From Cafeteria roenbergensis (lineage: Eukaryota > Sar > Bigyra > Bicosoecida > Cafeteriaceae): a DNA stretch of 64,000 nt. Positions 1 to 10,352 of the stretch are shown piece after piece. Numbering within the stretch: the first letter of the stretch is position 1; every line of letters begins with the position of its first letter. The notes beneath the pieces were generated by a model. It saw only the letters and a program-made list of their open reading frames with translations, made no database searches and was not told the origin of the DNA. The position numbers and the translations under genes were made by a program. Location of the stretch: NCBI GenBank assembly GCA_008330645.1, contig VLTN01000010.1, forward strand, positions 310,001 to 374,000, in the 5' to 3' direction.

Positions 1-678
1 TGGCCGCACTTGCACACGCGCATCCACGGCTCGTCCGCGCCGCATCGGGGCGGAAACAGCGAAGCCTCTCCGGGCCGAGCAGCGGACCGCGACGCGTCCC
101 AGTCCACCTCCACCGCGCCTGTGTCTGGGTCCCTGAACGCGACAAAGCGCGAGTACAGCTGGCGATCGGCTTTTTGGTTCGCGCGGGAGATGCCGAGGAA
201 GCGGCCCCACCTGGAGTTCTCGTCGATCAGCACGTGCTGGGTCCCGCTGTCCAGGGCGTCGGGGGAGGGCTGCGGCGGCACAACAGGCCGGAGAAGAGGA
301 GCGTGGGGGGTCGGGGTTCAGCCGCGCTGCGCCGACGAGCGGCGCAACAAGGGCCCGACGAGCTGGGCTCACGATGCTGAGGACCTCGACTGGGTTTCGC
401 ATCGCGCTGAGGGGGACGCATGCATTGGCCCAGGAGGCCACCAAGAGCTCCGAGCCGCCGAGGGCCTGCAGATCAAGGGAAGCAGGCAAGTCCTGCTTGC
501 TGAGCAGCCAGGAGATGTTGACGGTCCCGGCGGATCTGTCCACGCTCCGCACCAGGGCCACCTGCGCGAAGGGCGGGGCAGGCACGCTTCCGACACAGGG
601 CGCTCGGAAAGCGCTGCTGACAAGCGCGACCGGCCGGCCGCGGGGAAGCGGCACGCTTGGGGAAGCGCAGCGCCTTGG
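1..678 (-). CDS. BAH-domain protein, C-terminal part runs off the left edge (partial)
   Basis: Reading leftward, one exon is open from about 678 to 373 and a second from 269 to the window edge. A 103-nt intron (270-372, GTGAGC...CCGCAG) joins them in phase 0. The first exon has the BAH pattern: a hydrophobic opening (GRPVALV), a variable loop, VNISWLL, then ELLVASWANACVPLSAM and VEVLSI, where BAH proteins have the 'ELFLS..xxxxPVxxI..K..V' strands. The second exon continues DENSRWGRFLG...LYSRF and ends in a Cys-rich stretch (PPRCG..., RVCKCG) cut by the edge, which could be the start of a PHD-like zinc finger. BAH domains bind nucleosomes or histone tails, so a chromatin reader is inferred. 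The 5' end is unresolved: a stop lies at 679-681, so an upstream exon is needed. The BAH call rests on pattern only. Confidence 0.5.
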
Positions 679-1272
679 TCAGCATGGTGCAAGTGTGGGT
701 TCAATGTGACGCTGTCTGACCGATTGTGTCAGCTGCAGCGTCGCCGACCCGCCCTCAGGATCGGCTCGACGGCAGCAAGCCACAAGCGCGCGGGACCCTG
801 CAAGGCGCCTAGGCGCGCAGCGCAAGTCTGGCAAAGGGGCCAAGGCAGCGAGGGGCGCCCGAGCAAGATGCTCGGCCCGGCGGGCTCGCGGCGCGAACGG
901 AATCGGCTGCGCGACGAGGCGTCACGCCTCCCCCAACCGAGTCTCACCCGCAAGCGCTTGGGGCCATTCGCCGAGTTCAGCACCAAGTATGTGTTCCCGG
1001 GGCTGGGATAGCTGACGGCTGAAGCCATTGCAAGGGCTCGAGCTGCCGGGCTCGGGGGTGCGGTGAGCGGCAGAGTGCAAGTTTGTGGCGGGATTGGCTG
1101 AAAATCGGTATCTGCACATTTGAACTCGGCCATCGCGTGACTGGCACGTGACAGCGGGTCGGTCCCACTTCACAGTCACGCAGACCATCGAACAAGACCG
1201 GGGCAGACCGGGGAAACCCGCGGCAGGAGGGGAGGGAGGGCGGGGGGGAAGATGCAGACACGCACGGGCGGG
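679..1272. other. intergenic or 5' exon region of the BAH gene
   Basis: This stretch of about 590 bases lies upstream of the BAH exon and downstream of the STPGR gene. A minus-strand ATG near 1026 opens a short frame (MASAVSYPSPG...) ending at a good GTGAGA donor near 945. It could be a first exon of the BAH gene, but its phase 0 does not match the acceptors I can see for the next exon. I see no other gene, repeat or RNA here. Confidence 0.3.
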
Positions 1273-4200
1273 TCAGCGCTGTGTCTGCAGCTTCAGCGCT
1301 GGCTCCGGGTTTTCGTTCCGGTTGCGCTGCTCAACCATGGCGCGCTTCGCAAGATCCAGCATGCTCTCCCACGGCTCCAGCACGTAGAAGCGCGGGGCGT
1401 TGGGCCGCCTGGCCTTGAGGTACTCGCCGATGGCGATGCGTTCGGCCTTTGTGATGCGCCGGTTGCGAATGCTTGCCACTCGCGCCTCGGCCTTGCGCGC
1501 CTCGGCGTCGAACCCAAGCTGCCAGTCGCGAAGTCGCTCGCGGTACCACGCCATTGCCTTGGAGTGGTCATTGCGCCGGCGCCGAAGCACCGTGGTCAGC
1601 ATCGCTCCCAGCTCGGTGTCGGGGATGGGAGGCCACTCCTCCAGGGTTCGCACGCGCATCACCGCCATTTCGATTGAGAGGCGGCGCTCCCGAGCCAGAT
1701 CGTCTGGAGGAGAATCGCCGGCAGACGCCTTGGTGGACGTGGGCAGGTCGGCGACCACGCGTTGCATTCTGCGGTCCGCGGATGCCGCCGCGCTCGCCAT
1801 CGCCTCGGCGCGCGCGGCAGCCGCGGCTTCCCGCGCAGACTTTCCGCCCGTCGCCCCTCTGCCAGGCGTCGCAGCCTTGGACCCCTCCCTGCTCAGCTCG
1901 GCGCGCGCCTCGGCCTCCACGCCCTCCGGAACTTGCTGCGTGAGCAGCTTGGCGAGAATCGTTTCCCACTGCGTATCTTCGTCGCCGCTGGCGCGGAAGA
2001 GCGCCCTCCGGCGGCGCTCCTCCGCCTCCTCGTCCACCTGCGAGGCTGGCACATCGGGCTTGTCAAGGGCGGAAGCAGGCCCGAACATGCCCGCCGTTCG
2101 GGGAGCCTTGGCGGCCTCCTGCTCCTCGAGGTCCTCTGGCCCGGAGCCGGGCAACACGCCCGCAGCCAAGGCCTCTCCGCCAGGGCCCAAAGCCATGACG
2201 GCGTCTGGGGAGAAGACGGTCGAGCCGCGCCTGGCCCTCCGAATCACGCCCAGCGAGCGCACGGCCTCCTCCGTCGACTCGAGGAACCGCTCGGTCTGGT
2301 CGATCGAGTCCACCACGCTGCCCCGCCTCCGAGGCACCGCGGACCCGGGGCCGTGCGCGAAGGAGACGCCCCGGGGCGTGGCCGGCCCTGGCCGCGACGG
2401 ACGGCGCCCTCCTGGCCGAGCCACGTCGGAGCGCGAGATTCCGCGGCCTACCAATCGCCGGCCGCTGCCGCGAGGCGACGCCGATGCGCCGCCGCTGTGC
2501 CGCGAGCCCAGAGCGCCAGGGCCACGGGGGCTTCCAGCGCCGAGAGAAGTCGCGGCTGAGCCCGCAGCGGCCGCGGCCGCCGCCGCCACAGTGGCGGCGT
2601 TTTGCTCCCATGCCTGCTGCTTTTCCAGGAAGTTTCGCGCCCGCTCCTCCTCCTGGGCCTGCCGCCTCGCCAGCACAATCATTTTCCGGTCGACGTCCGA
2701 TTTGCGCCGCTCGTGCCGGAGCCGGCGCTTCAGCCCTTGCACCCGCACCGCCAGGCAGGCCTGGTCAAACTGCCGCCGCAGCAGCGCCTTCTGCGCTCGC
2801 GTGGTCTCCAGGCAGGCACGCCAAAACGCTTGCATGCGCAGGATCCGGGCGTGGAAAATCCTCGCCGCGCGCACAGCGTTGTTGGTCCTCTGCACCGAGT
2901 CGAGGAAGGACGCGATGATGGCTGCCTTGCGCATGCGGCTGGCCACGCGGAACCGCCGGACGATGGGGCGCAGCCGAGCCTTGAAGACGGTGGTGGCCCA
3001 GAGCAGGCGCTTGTGCTTCACCCACGCGGCCCACGCTCGGAACACGCGGCGCTTGTGCAGGCCCAGTGCCCTGAGGATCTGCGACGACACGCGATCGGTG
3101 CGCCGCGCCCGGACCGCCATGGAGGTCCGCTGTGTGCGGCTTGCGAGCGCCACGATGGCCAGCCACATCCGCTGCTGCTTCCGCACTAGCTTGCCCTCGT
3201 AGTCGTCCCGGAGCTGGCTGTGCCAGCGCTGCTGATCTTCCAGCAGCGCCGCCCTCCGGGCGCGAAACCGCGCCTGCCGCTCCTCCACCGACTCGCCCCG
3301 CCGCCGAGCGGGCGCGCTGCCGCCCCCGGCACCCTTGGCCATTGGGGCCGCCGACAGCGCCGCGGTTCGAGCGCGGTTTCGCGCCACAAAGTCCTGCGAG
3401 TGCCTGGCGTACGTGTCGGCCATCCCCAAGATGTCCTCGTCCTCCCAGGTGGCCTCTCTGACGCTCTTGGCCTCGGACCCGGCGCCGTGCCTGCCGGCCT
3501 TGCCCTCTGCGCCGGCGTCCCCGCCGCTGCTCGCCACGCTGGCGCCGCCGTCGAGGCCGGCGCTGCCGGCTGCAGCACCGCCCCGGCCCCGCGCCAGGTC
3601 CTCCGCGACATCCCCGCCCTCTGAGAGCCCCGCTGCGCCGGCAGCGCCGCCCCGCGACGGGCGCGCCATCCCGCCGTCGCGAGGGCGCCGAGGCCCGGCT
3701 GCTGCCGCGCTGCTGCCGAGCGCCGGCCGGTGGGTGACCGACCCCTTTGCCCCGGACAGCGCGTGCGTCGCCCGTCGCTGCTTCGGCAGCCGGGCAGAGC
3801 CGCCGACCAGCAGGCTCGGGTCAGCGGCAGCGGCGCCGCCGTCGCTCGAAGCAGCCACCACCGCGGAGAGGTCCAGGGCGGGCACGGCGGCGGCGGCGCC
3901 ATCTGCACTGCCGCTGCGTCGCTCCTGCCGCCCGCTAGCGGGCGCGCGGCCTCCCGCCGAGGGGGCAGGTCGCGCGATCGCCCTTGCCCTGTGAATGCGC
4001 GCGCGGTGGCCGTGGGCCGTCGACGTCATCGGGCGGCCCTTCACGAAGTGCTCAGTCCGGGCCTCGCGCGACTGCACGAACGCGCCGGTCGGCCCCAGCC
4101 CGCGCCCGTTGAACCGCGACGCCCTCGAGAAGCTGGCGGTGCCGCCGGAGCCCGCCTCCTTCAGCCGGCGGAAGCCGCCCCCGCCGAACCCGCCGCCCCC

Positions 4201-5088
4201 CCGGCGAGTGAGTCGCTCCCCGCGGCTGACGTCGTAGGAGCCGGGGCCGGCCGTGGAGGCCGGGAGCTCCCGCTTGTGCAGCGACCCCGTGACCCAGCCG
4301 GCGCGGTAGCCGAGCAGGCCGGGGCCCTCGGAGTAGTTCATGCCCTCCGTGCCGATGGCGACGGAGTGAGGGCGGGGCATGGACGGGTCTCGCGGCGAGC
4401 CCATGCTGAGCGCAGACACCGTCGGCCTGGCCCCGCCGCGCAGAGCGTCCGCCTCGGCCGCCCTGCTCTCCCGCATGCGGGCCTGCGCGGCCTGGGAGCC
4501 GAACCTCCCGATCCTGTCGATGTCAGCCGACCGCGACGATGGGTAGCCGCCGCCCGGCCGGCCCAGCTGCGCCTTCCACTTGCGCCCGCCAATGCCGTCG
4601 TCGACGTCGTAGCTGCCCACGCCGGGAGTGGTGTCCTTGGGGGGCTGCACCAGCCGCATCGACAGCTGCGCCACCGGCAGGCGGGGCGGCATGCGCAGCA
4701 CGGGGCTTCTGGCGTGCGAGGACGTGGCGGCCATTCCGTCGACCACGCCCGCGTACTGTCCTGGCCCCGGCGAAGTCAGGCGGTCCCTGCTGGGCACCAG
4801 GCCGGACCAGAACTGCTCGAACGCGTTGGCGTGGTCCGACGCCGCGCGGCGCGGCAGGATGGTGGCGCCCGTCACTCGCTGCGGAGTGCGCAGCGTCCGC
4901 GCCGCCAGCGACGGGAAGGTAGTGCGCAGCTCGCGGCTGGTCGCCCGCCCAATGCCCGCAACGGTCGTGTCCATGGTCTCTCCGTCCGGCCCGGTCCGCA
5001 TCGTGAAGGCGCCGCCCCCGCGCGAGGTCGACATGAGCTGCGCCGCCGCGCCGCTGGCCCGCGGCGTCTTCGCCCGCGCCCCGTCCAT
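1273..5088 (-). CDS. STPGR (SHIPPO)-repeat and IQ-like helical protein, probable flagellar/axonemal protein
   Basis: A single uninterrupted 1,271 aa frame. The N-terminal third has sperm-tail PG-rich repeats: SPGPGQY near residue 106, TPGVGSYDV near 154 and TAGPGSYDV near 280. This is the signature of SHIPPO/ODF3 family proteins, which line flagellar microtubules. Residues about 610-830 are long basic helices rich in Trp/Arg with IQ-like spacing (for example RMQAFWRACLETTRAQ), possibly calmodulin-binding. Between them and after them lie Gly/Ala/Ser-rich linkers. The C-terminal 150 residues are again helical and basic. No introns are needed. It shares a 470-bp divergent upstream region with the USP gene. 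Role in the flagellum is inferred from the repeat family and implies the organism is flagellated. A 600 aa plus-strand frame across it is an antisense shadow. Confidence 0.85.
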   Translation of the reverse strand: MDGARAKTPRASGAAAQLMSTSRGGGAFTMRTGPDGETMDTTVAGIGRATSRELRTTFPSLAARTLRTPQRVTGATILPRRAASDHANAFEQFWSGLVPSRDRLTSPGPGQYAGVVDGMAATSSHARSPVLRMPPRLPVAQLSMRLVQPPKDTTPGVGSYDVDDGIGGRKWKAQLGRPGGGYPSSRSADIDRIGRFGSQAAQARMRESRAAEADALRGGARPTVSALSMGSPRDPSMPRPHSVAIGTEGMNYSEGPGLLGYRAGWVTGSLHKRELPASTAGPGSYDVSRGERLTRRGGGGFGGGGFRRLKEAGSGGTASFSRASRFNGRGLGPTGAFVQSREARTEHFVKGRPMTSTAHGHRARIHRARAIARPAPSAGGRAPASGRQERRSGSADGAAAAVPALDLSAVVAASSDGGAAAADPSLLVGGSARLPKQRRATHALSGAKGSVTHRPALGSSAAAAGPRRPRDGGMARPSRGGAAGAAGLSEGGDVAEDLARGRGGAAAGSAGLDGGASVASSGGDAGAEGKAGRHGAGSEAKSVREATWEDEDILGMADTYARHSQDFVARNRARTAALSAAPMAKGAGGGSAPARRRGESVEERQARFRARRAALLEDQQRWHSQLRDDYEGKLVRKQQRMWLAIVALASRTQRTSMAVRARRTDRVSSQILRALGLHKRRVFRAWAAWVKHKRLLWATTVFKARLRPIVRRFRVASRMRKAAIIASFLDSVQRTNNAVRAARIFHARILRMQAFWRACLETTRAQKALLRRQFDQACLAVRVQGLKRRLRHERRKSDVDRKMIVLARRQAQEEERARNFLEKQQAWEQNAATVAAAAAAAAGSAATSLGAGSPRGPGALGSRHSGGASASPRGSGRRLVGRGISRSDVARPGGRRPSRPGPATPRGVSFAHGPGSAVPRRRGSVVDSIDQTERFLESTEEAVRSLGVIRRARRGSTVFSPDAVMALGPGGEALAAGVLPGSGPEDLEEQEAAKAPRTAGMFGPASALDKPDVPASQVDEEAEERRRRALFRASGDEDTQWETILAKLLTQQVPEGVEAEARAELSREGSKAATPGRGATGGKSAREAAAAARAEAMASAAASADRRMQRVVADLPTSTKASAGDSPPDDLARERRLSIEMAVMRVRTLEEWPPIPDTELGAMLTTVLRRRRNDHSKAMAWYRERLRDWQLGFDAEARKAEARVASIRNRRITKAERIAIGEYLKARRPNAPRFYVLEPWESMLDLAKRAMVEQRNRNENPEPALKLQTQR

Positions 5089-5559
5089 CGTGCCCGAGCG
5101 GCTCGGACCGCCTCAAGGAAGATCAGGCCAGGGAGTGCCCGAGGCTCGGCCTGGGTGCCTCTCGAACGGCACCCAGGGGCCTCGCTCCAGGTCTCGCGGC
5201 GCCGAGCAACAGAGCGTGGCAGGTGTCCGGTCGCTCCGGAAACCACGCCGCTCGCCTGCCAGCCGCCCCAAGCGCTTCCGACCAGCCGCGCGCCGCGGCC
5301 TGCAGCGCCTGCGAACTCGCTAACACACCCGGGCCGGGGCCCTGAGCGCGGTGTGGACCGCCTGCGCCCGCCCGAGCGCGCTGTTGCGCTCAGCCGGCGC
5401 CATGGCGCGGAATCGGGCGGCAGAGCCGGATGCTTGCGCGCCGGCAAACATGGCGGCGAGAGAAAGCCGGGAGCAGGGGTGTCGAGCACGGCAAACGCTC
5501 TTCCTCCGCCCGCGAGCCGGAGCCTGTCGAGCCAGCCGCGCGGCGCGGCGGCAGCCGCC
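5089..5559. promoter_or_regulatory. divergent intergenic region between STPGR gene and USP gene
   Basis: These 471 bases separate two divergently transcribed genes and should hold both promoters. I see no clear TATA box, repeat or RNA gene; composition is GC-rich throughout. Confidence 0.35.
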
Positions 5560-8500
5560 ATGAGCTCGCCCCTCCTGCGGGTGGATTGCAGCTCGTGGAG
5601 CATTCGGGTCACGGAGAGCGGCCGGACGGACTGTCACATTCGAGCGAGCGCCGCCGCGCGGAGGAGAGCGGCCCTGGTTGTCAGGCCGTACACGTGCAGC
5701 TCGTACCAGCTCGAGCTCAAGGTGGAATCTGCAGACCTCCAGTCTCGGGTGACGATTCGCTCCGTGAGCTGGGCAGGCACATGGGCGCCAATACGCCGCC
5801 GCTGCCCCAAGCGCATCGCCCCGCGCTCACCACTACCGCTGCTCGCCGCCCCCGCGCTCCGCTGCCTTTCAAGGTTGTTTGTACGCCCCCGGTGCCCTGG
5901 ATGTCCTGGCGCAGGTCGCCCGTCCGACCTTGACGTCGGCGGCTGCTGGCAAGCCAGGCACAATCCGGCTTGCGATGACCTCGGCGAGCGTGTCCGTCTC
6001 AAAGGACGAGAACGCGCTCCCTGGCTGGGTTGAGGGCGACTGGGAGGCCCTCTCGATCATGTCGGCTGCGTCTGCGGCGTGCGAAGTGACCCTGGACCTG
6101 CTGGACCCGTCCCACTCCACCACCGACCAGCAGCTGTTTCTGCTGCGGCGCGCCTTGGGCCACACCGCCCCCGCCGCCGCCGCGACCAGGCTCTCCCGGA
6201 AGCTTCCCATGTACTCTCCGTCGGGCATCGCCGCGGGTCCCCAGCGGGGAGGCAGTACCCTCCACCGCAGCCGGGGCAGCTCGGCCCTGGCGGCCAGCCG
6301 CGCGCGGCCCGGCCTCTCCGCCGGCACGCCAGTCCGGTCTCCCTTCCAGGCCGGCGCGCGCGCCCGCCAGCCGGCTGCATCCTCCCTCCTGTCCCAGCTG
6401 GACTCCGCCCGCCCTCCCTCGCGCTTCACTGCATCGACCCGGCCGTCGCCCCAGCCCGCGCTCTCGCCGACGCCCTCACCGCCCGCCGGCACTGGGCTCG
6501 TCACGGACTGGCTTGGCCGCGGCTCGGGGCTCGGGCCACGCGCCGACTCGGGACCCACCCCCCGCGTGGGCGGCCTGCAGAACCTCGGGAACACCTGCTA
6601 CTTCAACGCCGTGGTGACTGCGCTGCTGCACTGCCCGCCGCTCGCGAGGGCTCTGGTGTGCCCTGTGGTGGAGCTAGAGGCCGCGGCAGCGGTCGGTCGC
6701 GCTGCCGCTGGACCCTCGCTGCCGAGCGAGCCGGCCAAACCGAGTGGCGATGCTGCCGACGCCGGCAGTGACAGCAGCAGCGGCAGCGGCAGCGGCAGCG
6801 GCAGCGGCAGCGGTGCCGGGGCTGAGCACGCAAGGAGGCAAGGGCTCCCGCCTCGGCACCGCGCCTACCTGCGCAGCGAGGACAGCCTCCCAGCAGCACC
6901 GGGTGGGCTCGGCGGCGCGTCCGGGCTGGCACCTGTTCTGCGTGCAATGCGGGCTATGGTGCTGCGCCGGGCGGCAGAGGCCGCTGCAGTCGCCGACTCC
7001 GCCGCCGCGCTCCGGCGCTGGCGCAGCGCCAGACACACCGCCGAGTTGGCAGGGGCGCCCCCGCCTCCGCGGCCGCCCGTCGTCTCCCTGTCCGGCGTTC
7101 GCCCCCACCGGCTGCGCCGTGCCGTCACTGCAGCGGCCAAGATGTTCGCCAACCACGAGCAACACGACGCCCACGAGCTGCTGGTGGCTGTGGCGCACCG
7201 GCTGGACGTGGAGTCATCGTGGCTGGCGCCGGGGGCGGCGCTTGTCGGAGCCGCGGCCACGGGCGGGCTGCTACCGTGCCTTGAGCCGGCGGCCGCCGCT
7301 GGCGCTGGTGCTGCCGATGGGAGCGCGGGCGATGCCCAGGAGTCGCCCACCAGAGGAGAGGGGCCACCGGTTGGCAGCCCGACGGCGGGACGGGCCGCTC
7401 CGGGCGAGGACGCCGCGGGCGCCGCTGCGACACCCCGGTGCCGCCGGTGGAGCCAGGGCGCGGCAGCGAAGGCCAGGGCAGCGGCGGGGCTCGTCCCTCC
7501 CGAGGCAGCCGGGACTGGGCGCCGCCAGCCAGACGGCGCTGACCGGGCGCTGGCACCGACTGGCGCGGCCTCAAGCCGAGCGGAGAGGGCGAAGCAGAGG
7601 CGGCAGCGGCGGCAGGAGACCGCTCCCGGGGGCGCAGACGGGGCCGAGGGCGGAGCAGGAAGGGCTCCGCCTAGCGCTTCGGCGTGGTGGCGCGAGAGGG
7701 CCGGAGCGGCGTCGCTGCTGCGCCGGACGATGCAGGCCGACGTGGCCACGACGCTGACGTGCATGGAGTGCGGCCACTCGCGCACCAGCGACCAGGCCAT
7801 GCCGGTCCTGTCTGTGGACGTCATCACGGAGGCCGAGGCGCTGGCGATGGAGCCGTGGCTCGACCCCCAGTACGCGGACACGGAGAGCGACGGGCCGGGC
7901 GCCAGCGGCTCGGACGTGAGCGGCTCGGGTGACAGTGTGTCAGCCCGCGGCGGCGAGGCGGCACGCGGTGGCCGCCCTGGTGAGAGCAGCGGCAGCACCA
8001 GTGAGGACGGCAGGGCGCCGGCGGCAAGCCGGCGCGGCGAGCTGAGGTTCGGCGTGGTGGAGCCGGGAGAGGCGGACGAAACTGGGCTGGTGACCTTCTC
8101 GAGGCGGAAGCGACCAAGGCGCGGCGCCGGCGCTGCGTCAGCTGCAGCAGGCACTGCTGGTGCTGCAGATACGGGCGAAGGGTCCAAGGCGCGGGGGCGC
8201 GTTCGGAAGAATGTGGTGCTGGACGACGAGGACGACGAGGCTGACGGCGAGGCGGACAACGAGGCTGACGGCGAGGCCGACGGCGAGGCCGACGGCGATG
8301 CGGACTGCATCGCATCTCGCGCCAGCAGCAGGGAAGGCAGCCCCGCGGATAGCTTGCTCGCTTACGGGCATGCGAGAAAGCGTGGCCCGGACGCTTTCGG
8401 ACGAGAGCGCGATCAGCCTGCTGGTAGCTGGGCAGCTCCCCGTCGCAGCCTCGGGCTTTTGCGGGGACAGAACAGCGGGGCAGAGGCCTCAGGCTCGGAG

Positions 8501-10300
8501 GACTCGGACCAGGAGCCGATTCGGGGCATGCCCCCCCTGGCTGGCGCAGGCGGTGCCCCTGGCTGTGGCAGTGCGCCGGAGGGTGGTGCAGTCGCGGGCG
8601 GGGCAGCGCGACGCCAAGCCAAGCGGCTTCGGTCCGGCGTTCCCAAGCGCCCGGCCGCAGCGCCTGCGCCTGTGACGCCCGCCGGCCTGGAGTCGCTGCT
8701 CGCCCGACGCTTCTCGGACTCGCGCCTGGAGTACCGGTGCGGCCAGCCCGGCTGCGCTGGCACTGCCGTAGCTTGCCGGGAGCGCCTGCTAGCGCCGCCA
8801 CGAGTCCTCTCCATCCAGCTCAAGCGCTTCGCATACATCTCGCCCGACCCTGACAAGGGCCCCGCCGCCGCGGCCGCTGGCCCCTCCGTCGTGAAGCTCG
8901 ATCGGCCCGTGCAGTTCCCCTCACGGCTTCGCCTCGACCCGGGCATCATCGAGGCTCGGCAAGCCAGCGCGCCGCTGGACCTCGCCCCCTCGGCGATGGT
9001 GGACCGTGCTGTGGAGCAGCAGGTGACCGAGTGCCGGCGTCGCCTGGACCTCGCCGACGTCATGTGCCGGCCGCTGAAGCGAAGCCCCGGCGGGGCCTCG
9101 GTTCGCCTTAACACGCAGGTCGGCAAGCCGGCGGCCCGTCCCAGCACCGCGGCTGACCTGGCAAAGCGGCTGTCCTTGGGTTCGCCAGCCAGCGTCTCGT
9201 CAGCCGGGTCGGCCGCCACAGGAGCCGACATGGTCAAGGAGGCGAGGCTCCTTGCGGAGTCGCTGTCCCAGCTGGACAAGCAGGACATCCTCATGGCCCT
9301 GACGACGATGCCATCGCTGGAGCCAGTGCGCGCCCGGGAGGGCGAGACGCTGAGCAGCCGGCGCCTGCGCGCGTCCACGCGGCTCAGCGCGGCGCTGACC
9401 GCCACCCAAGTGCACCAGCTTGGCAAGAGCAGGCTCCAGCGGCTCGCCGAGTCGGTTCTGGCTCGGGTTTGTCCCCCCTTCGAGGAGCTTGTTCGGCTGA
9501 AGGAGGTGGCACACATGCGCGTCTGCGAGCTGCTGCCCCGTGGCTCCGACCCACTCACGGAGCTCTCGCACTCCCAGCGGCGAATCGACGAAGCAGCCTC
9601 CCCGGACATGGCGCGCGACTTGCTGGAGCCCGCGGCCGGGCGCACCCCGCCTTCGCCGGCTGGCGGGCCCGCAGATGGCGGGGAGGACGAGGGCGGCGAC
9701 GTCAAGACGGACTGGGCCGAAGAGCTGCTGGATCCGGCAGCGGGGGCTCCCGCAGCAGCGGCGCTGGTGAAAGCAGCTGCAGAGGCGTTGCTTGGGGCCC
9801 CACCGCCCCGAGCGCCCGTGCTGGTGCCAGAGGAGGACCAGTACTGGCAAGGGAGCCCGCCGGCAAACAGCTCTGAGGCTGACAGCGAGCCCGAGCGTGA
9901 GGCCTGTGATGATGCTGATGAAAAGGGCAGCGAGGATGCAGCCACAGTTCCGGAGCAGGCGGGAAGCCCAGCGGGCTGCTCTTCACCATCTGGGCCGGAG
10001 TACGAGCTCCGGTGTGTTGTCCGGCACGTGGGCACCAACGCCTGGCTGGGCCACTATAACACGCATGCGCTCGGCGCCGTGCACCTGGGCGTGGGGGCAG
10101 CGCAGCATGACACGACGTGGCGGTGCTTTGATGACGAGTCTGTTCGTGAGCTGACGGAGGACTCGGTTCTCAACGAGGACAGCCAGAAGAAGGCGTACAT
10201 TCTGCTGTACGTGCTGAAGGAGCCCGCCCAGGGCGACGGGCCGTCCCTGGGCGCGCCGCACGTGGACTCGGAGAGCGACGAGGTGATTTTGCTTGAATGA
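5560..10300 (+). CDS. ubiquitin carboxyl-terminal hydrolase, USP family
   Basis: Two exons, 5560-5763 and 5915-10300, joined in phase 0 across a 151-nt intron (GTGAGC...GCGCAG), give 1,529 aa. The first exon starts at ATG 5560 and adds a beta-rich N-terminus. The USP catalytic core is clear. The Cys box is LQNLGNTCYFNAV with nucleophile C296. A QHDAHELL block follows, then two CxxC pairs for zinc (CMECG, and CGQPGC) and the strand VLSIQLKRF. The His box is GHYNTHA with H1448, followed by a final ILLYVLK strand. The two halves of the fold are separated by long low-complexity inserts, including a Gly-Ser run and an Asp-Gly-Glu-Ala repeat. It should remove ubiquitin from substrates. The subfamily is not clear. 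Catalytic residues look intact. Confidence 0.93.
6774..6815 (+). repeat. hexanucleotide AGCGGC tract encoding (Ser-Gly)n in the USP
   Basis: A near-perfect GGCAGC run inside the first catalytic insert of the USP gene. It encodes alternating Ser and Gly and is probably a variable linker. Confidence 0.85.
8228..8302 (+). repeat. imperfect GACGGCGAGGC repeat encoding acidic D-G-E-A units in the USP
   Basis: Tandem 12-nt units with scattered changes encode repeated Asp/Gly/Glu/Ala within a disordered acidic insert of the USP. Confidence 0.8.
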
Positions 10301-10352
10301 CGCAGCCGGGCGGCGATGGCAAACGTGCTCCGTTGCGCGCCGCTTGTCGCCA

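Noticed and set aside
945-1026. MASAVSYPSPG... short exon ending at a GTGAGA donor as exon 1 of the BAH gene
   Set aside because: Its phase 0 end does not match any acceptor phase visible before the BAH exon; kept only as a note.
1400-3202. 600 aa plus-strand open frame
   Set aside because: Exactly antisense to the STPGR/IQ gene; Ser/Arg/Ala composition is what the complement of a GC-rich gene gives. No domain.
3730-6033. 767 aa plus-strand open frame
   Set aside because: Mostly antisense to the STPGR gene. Its last part overlaps USP exon 1, which is a real exon, but the rest is shadow.
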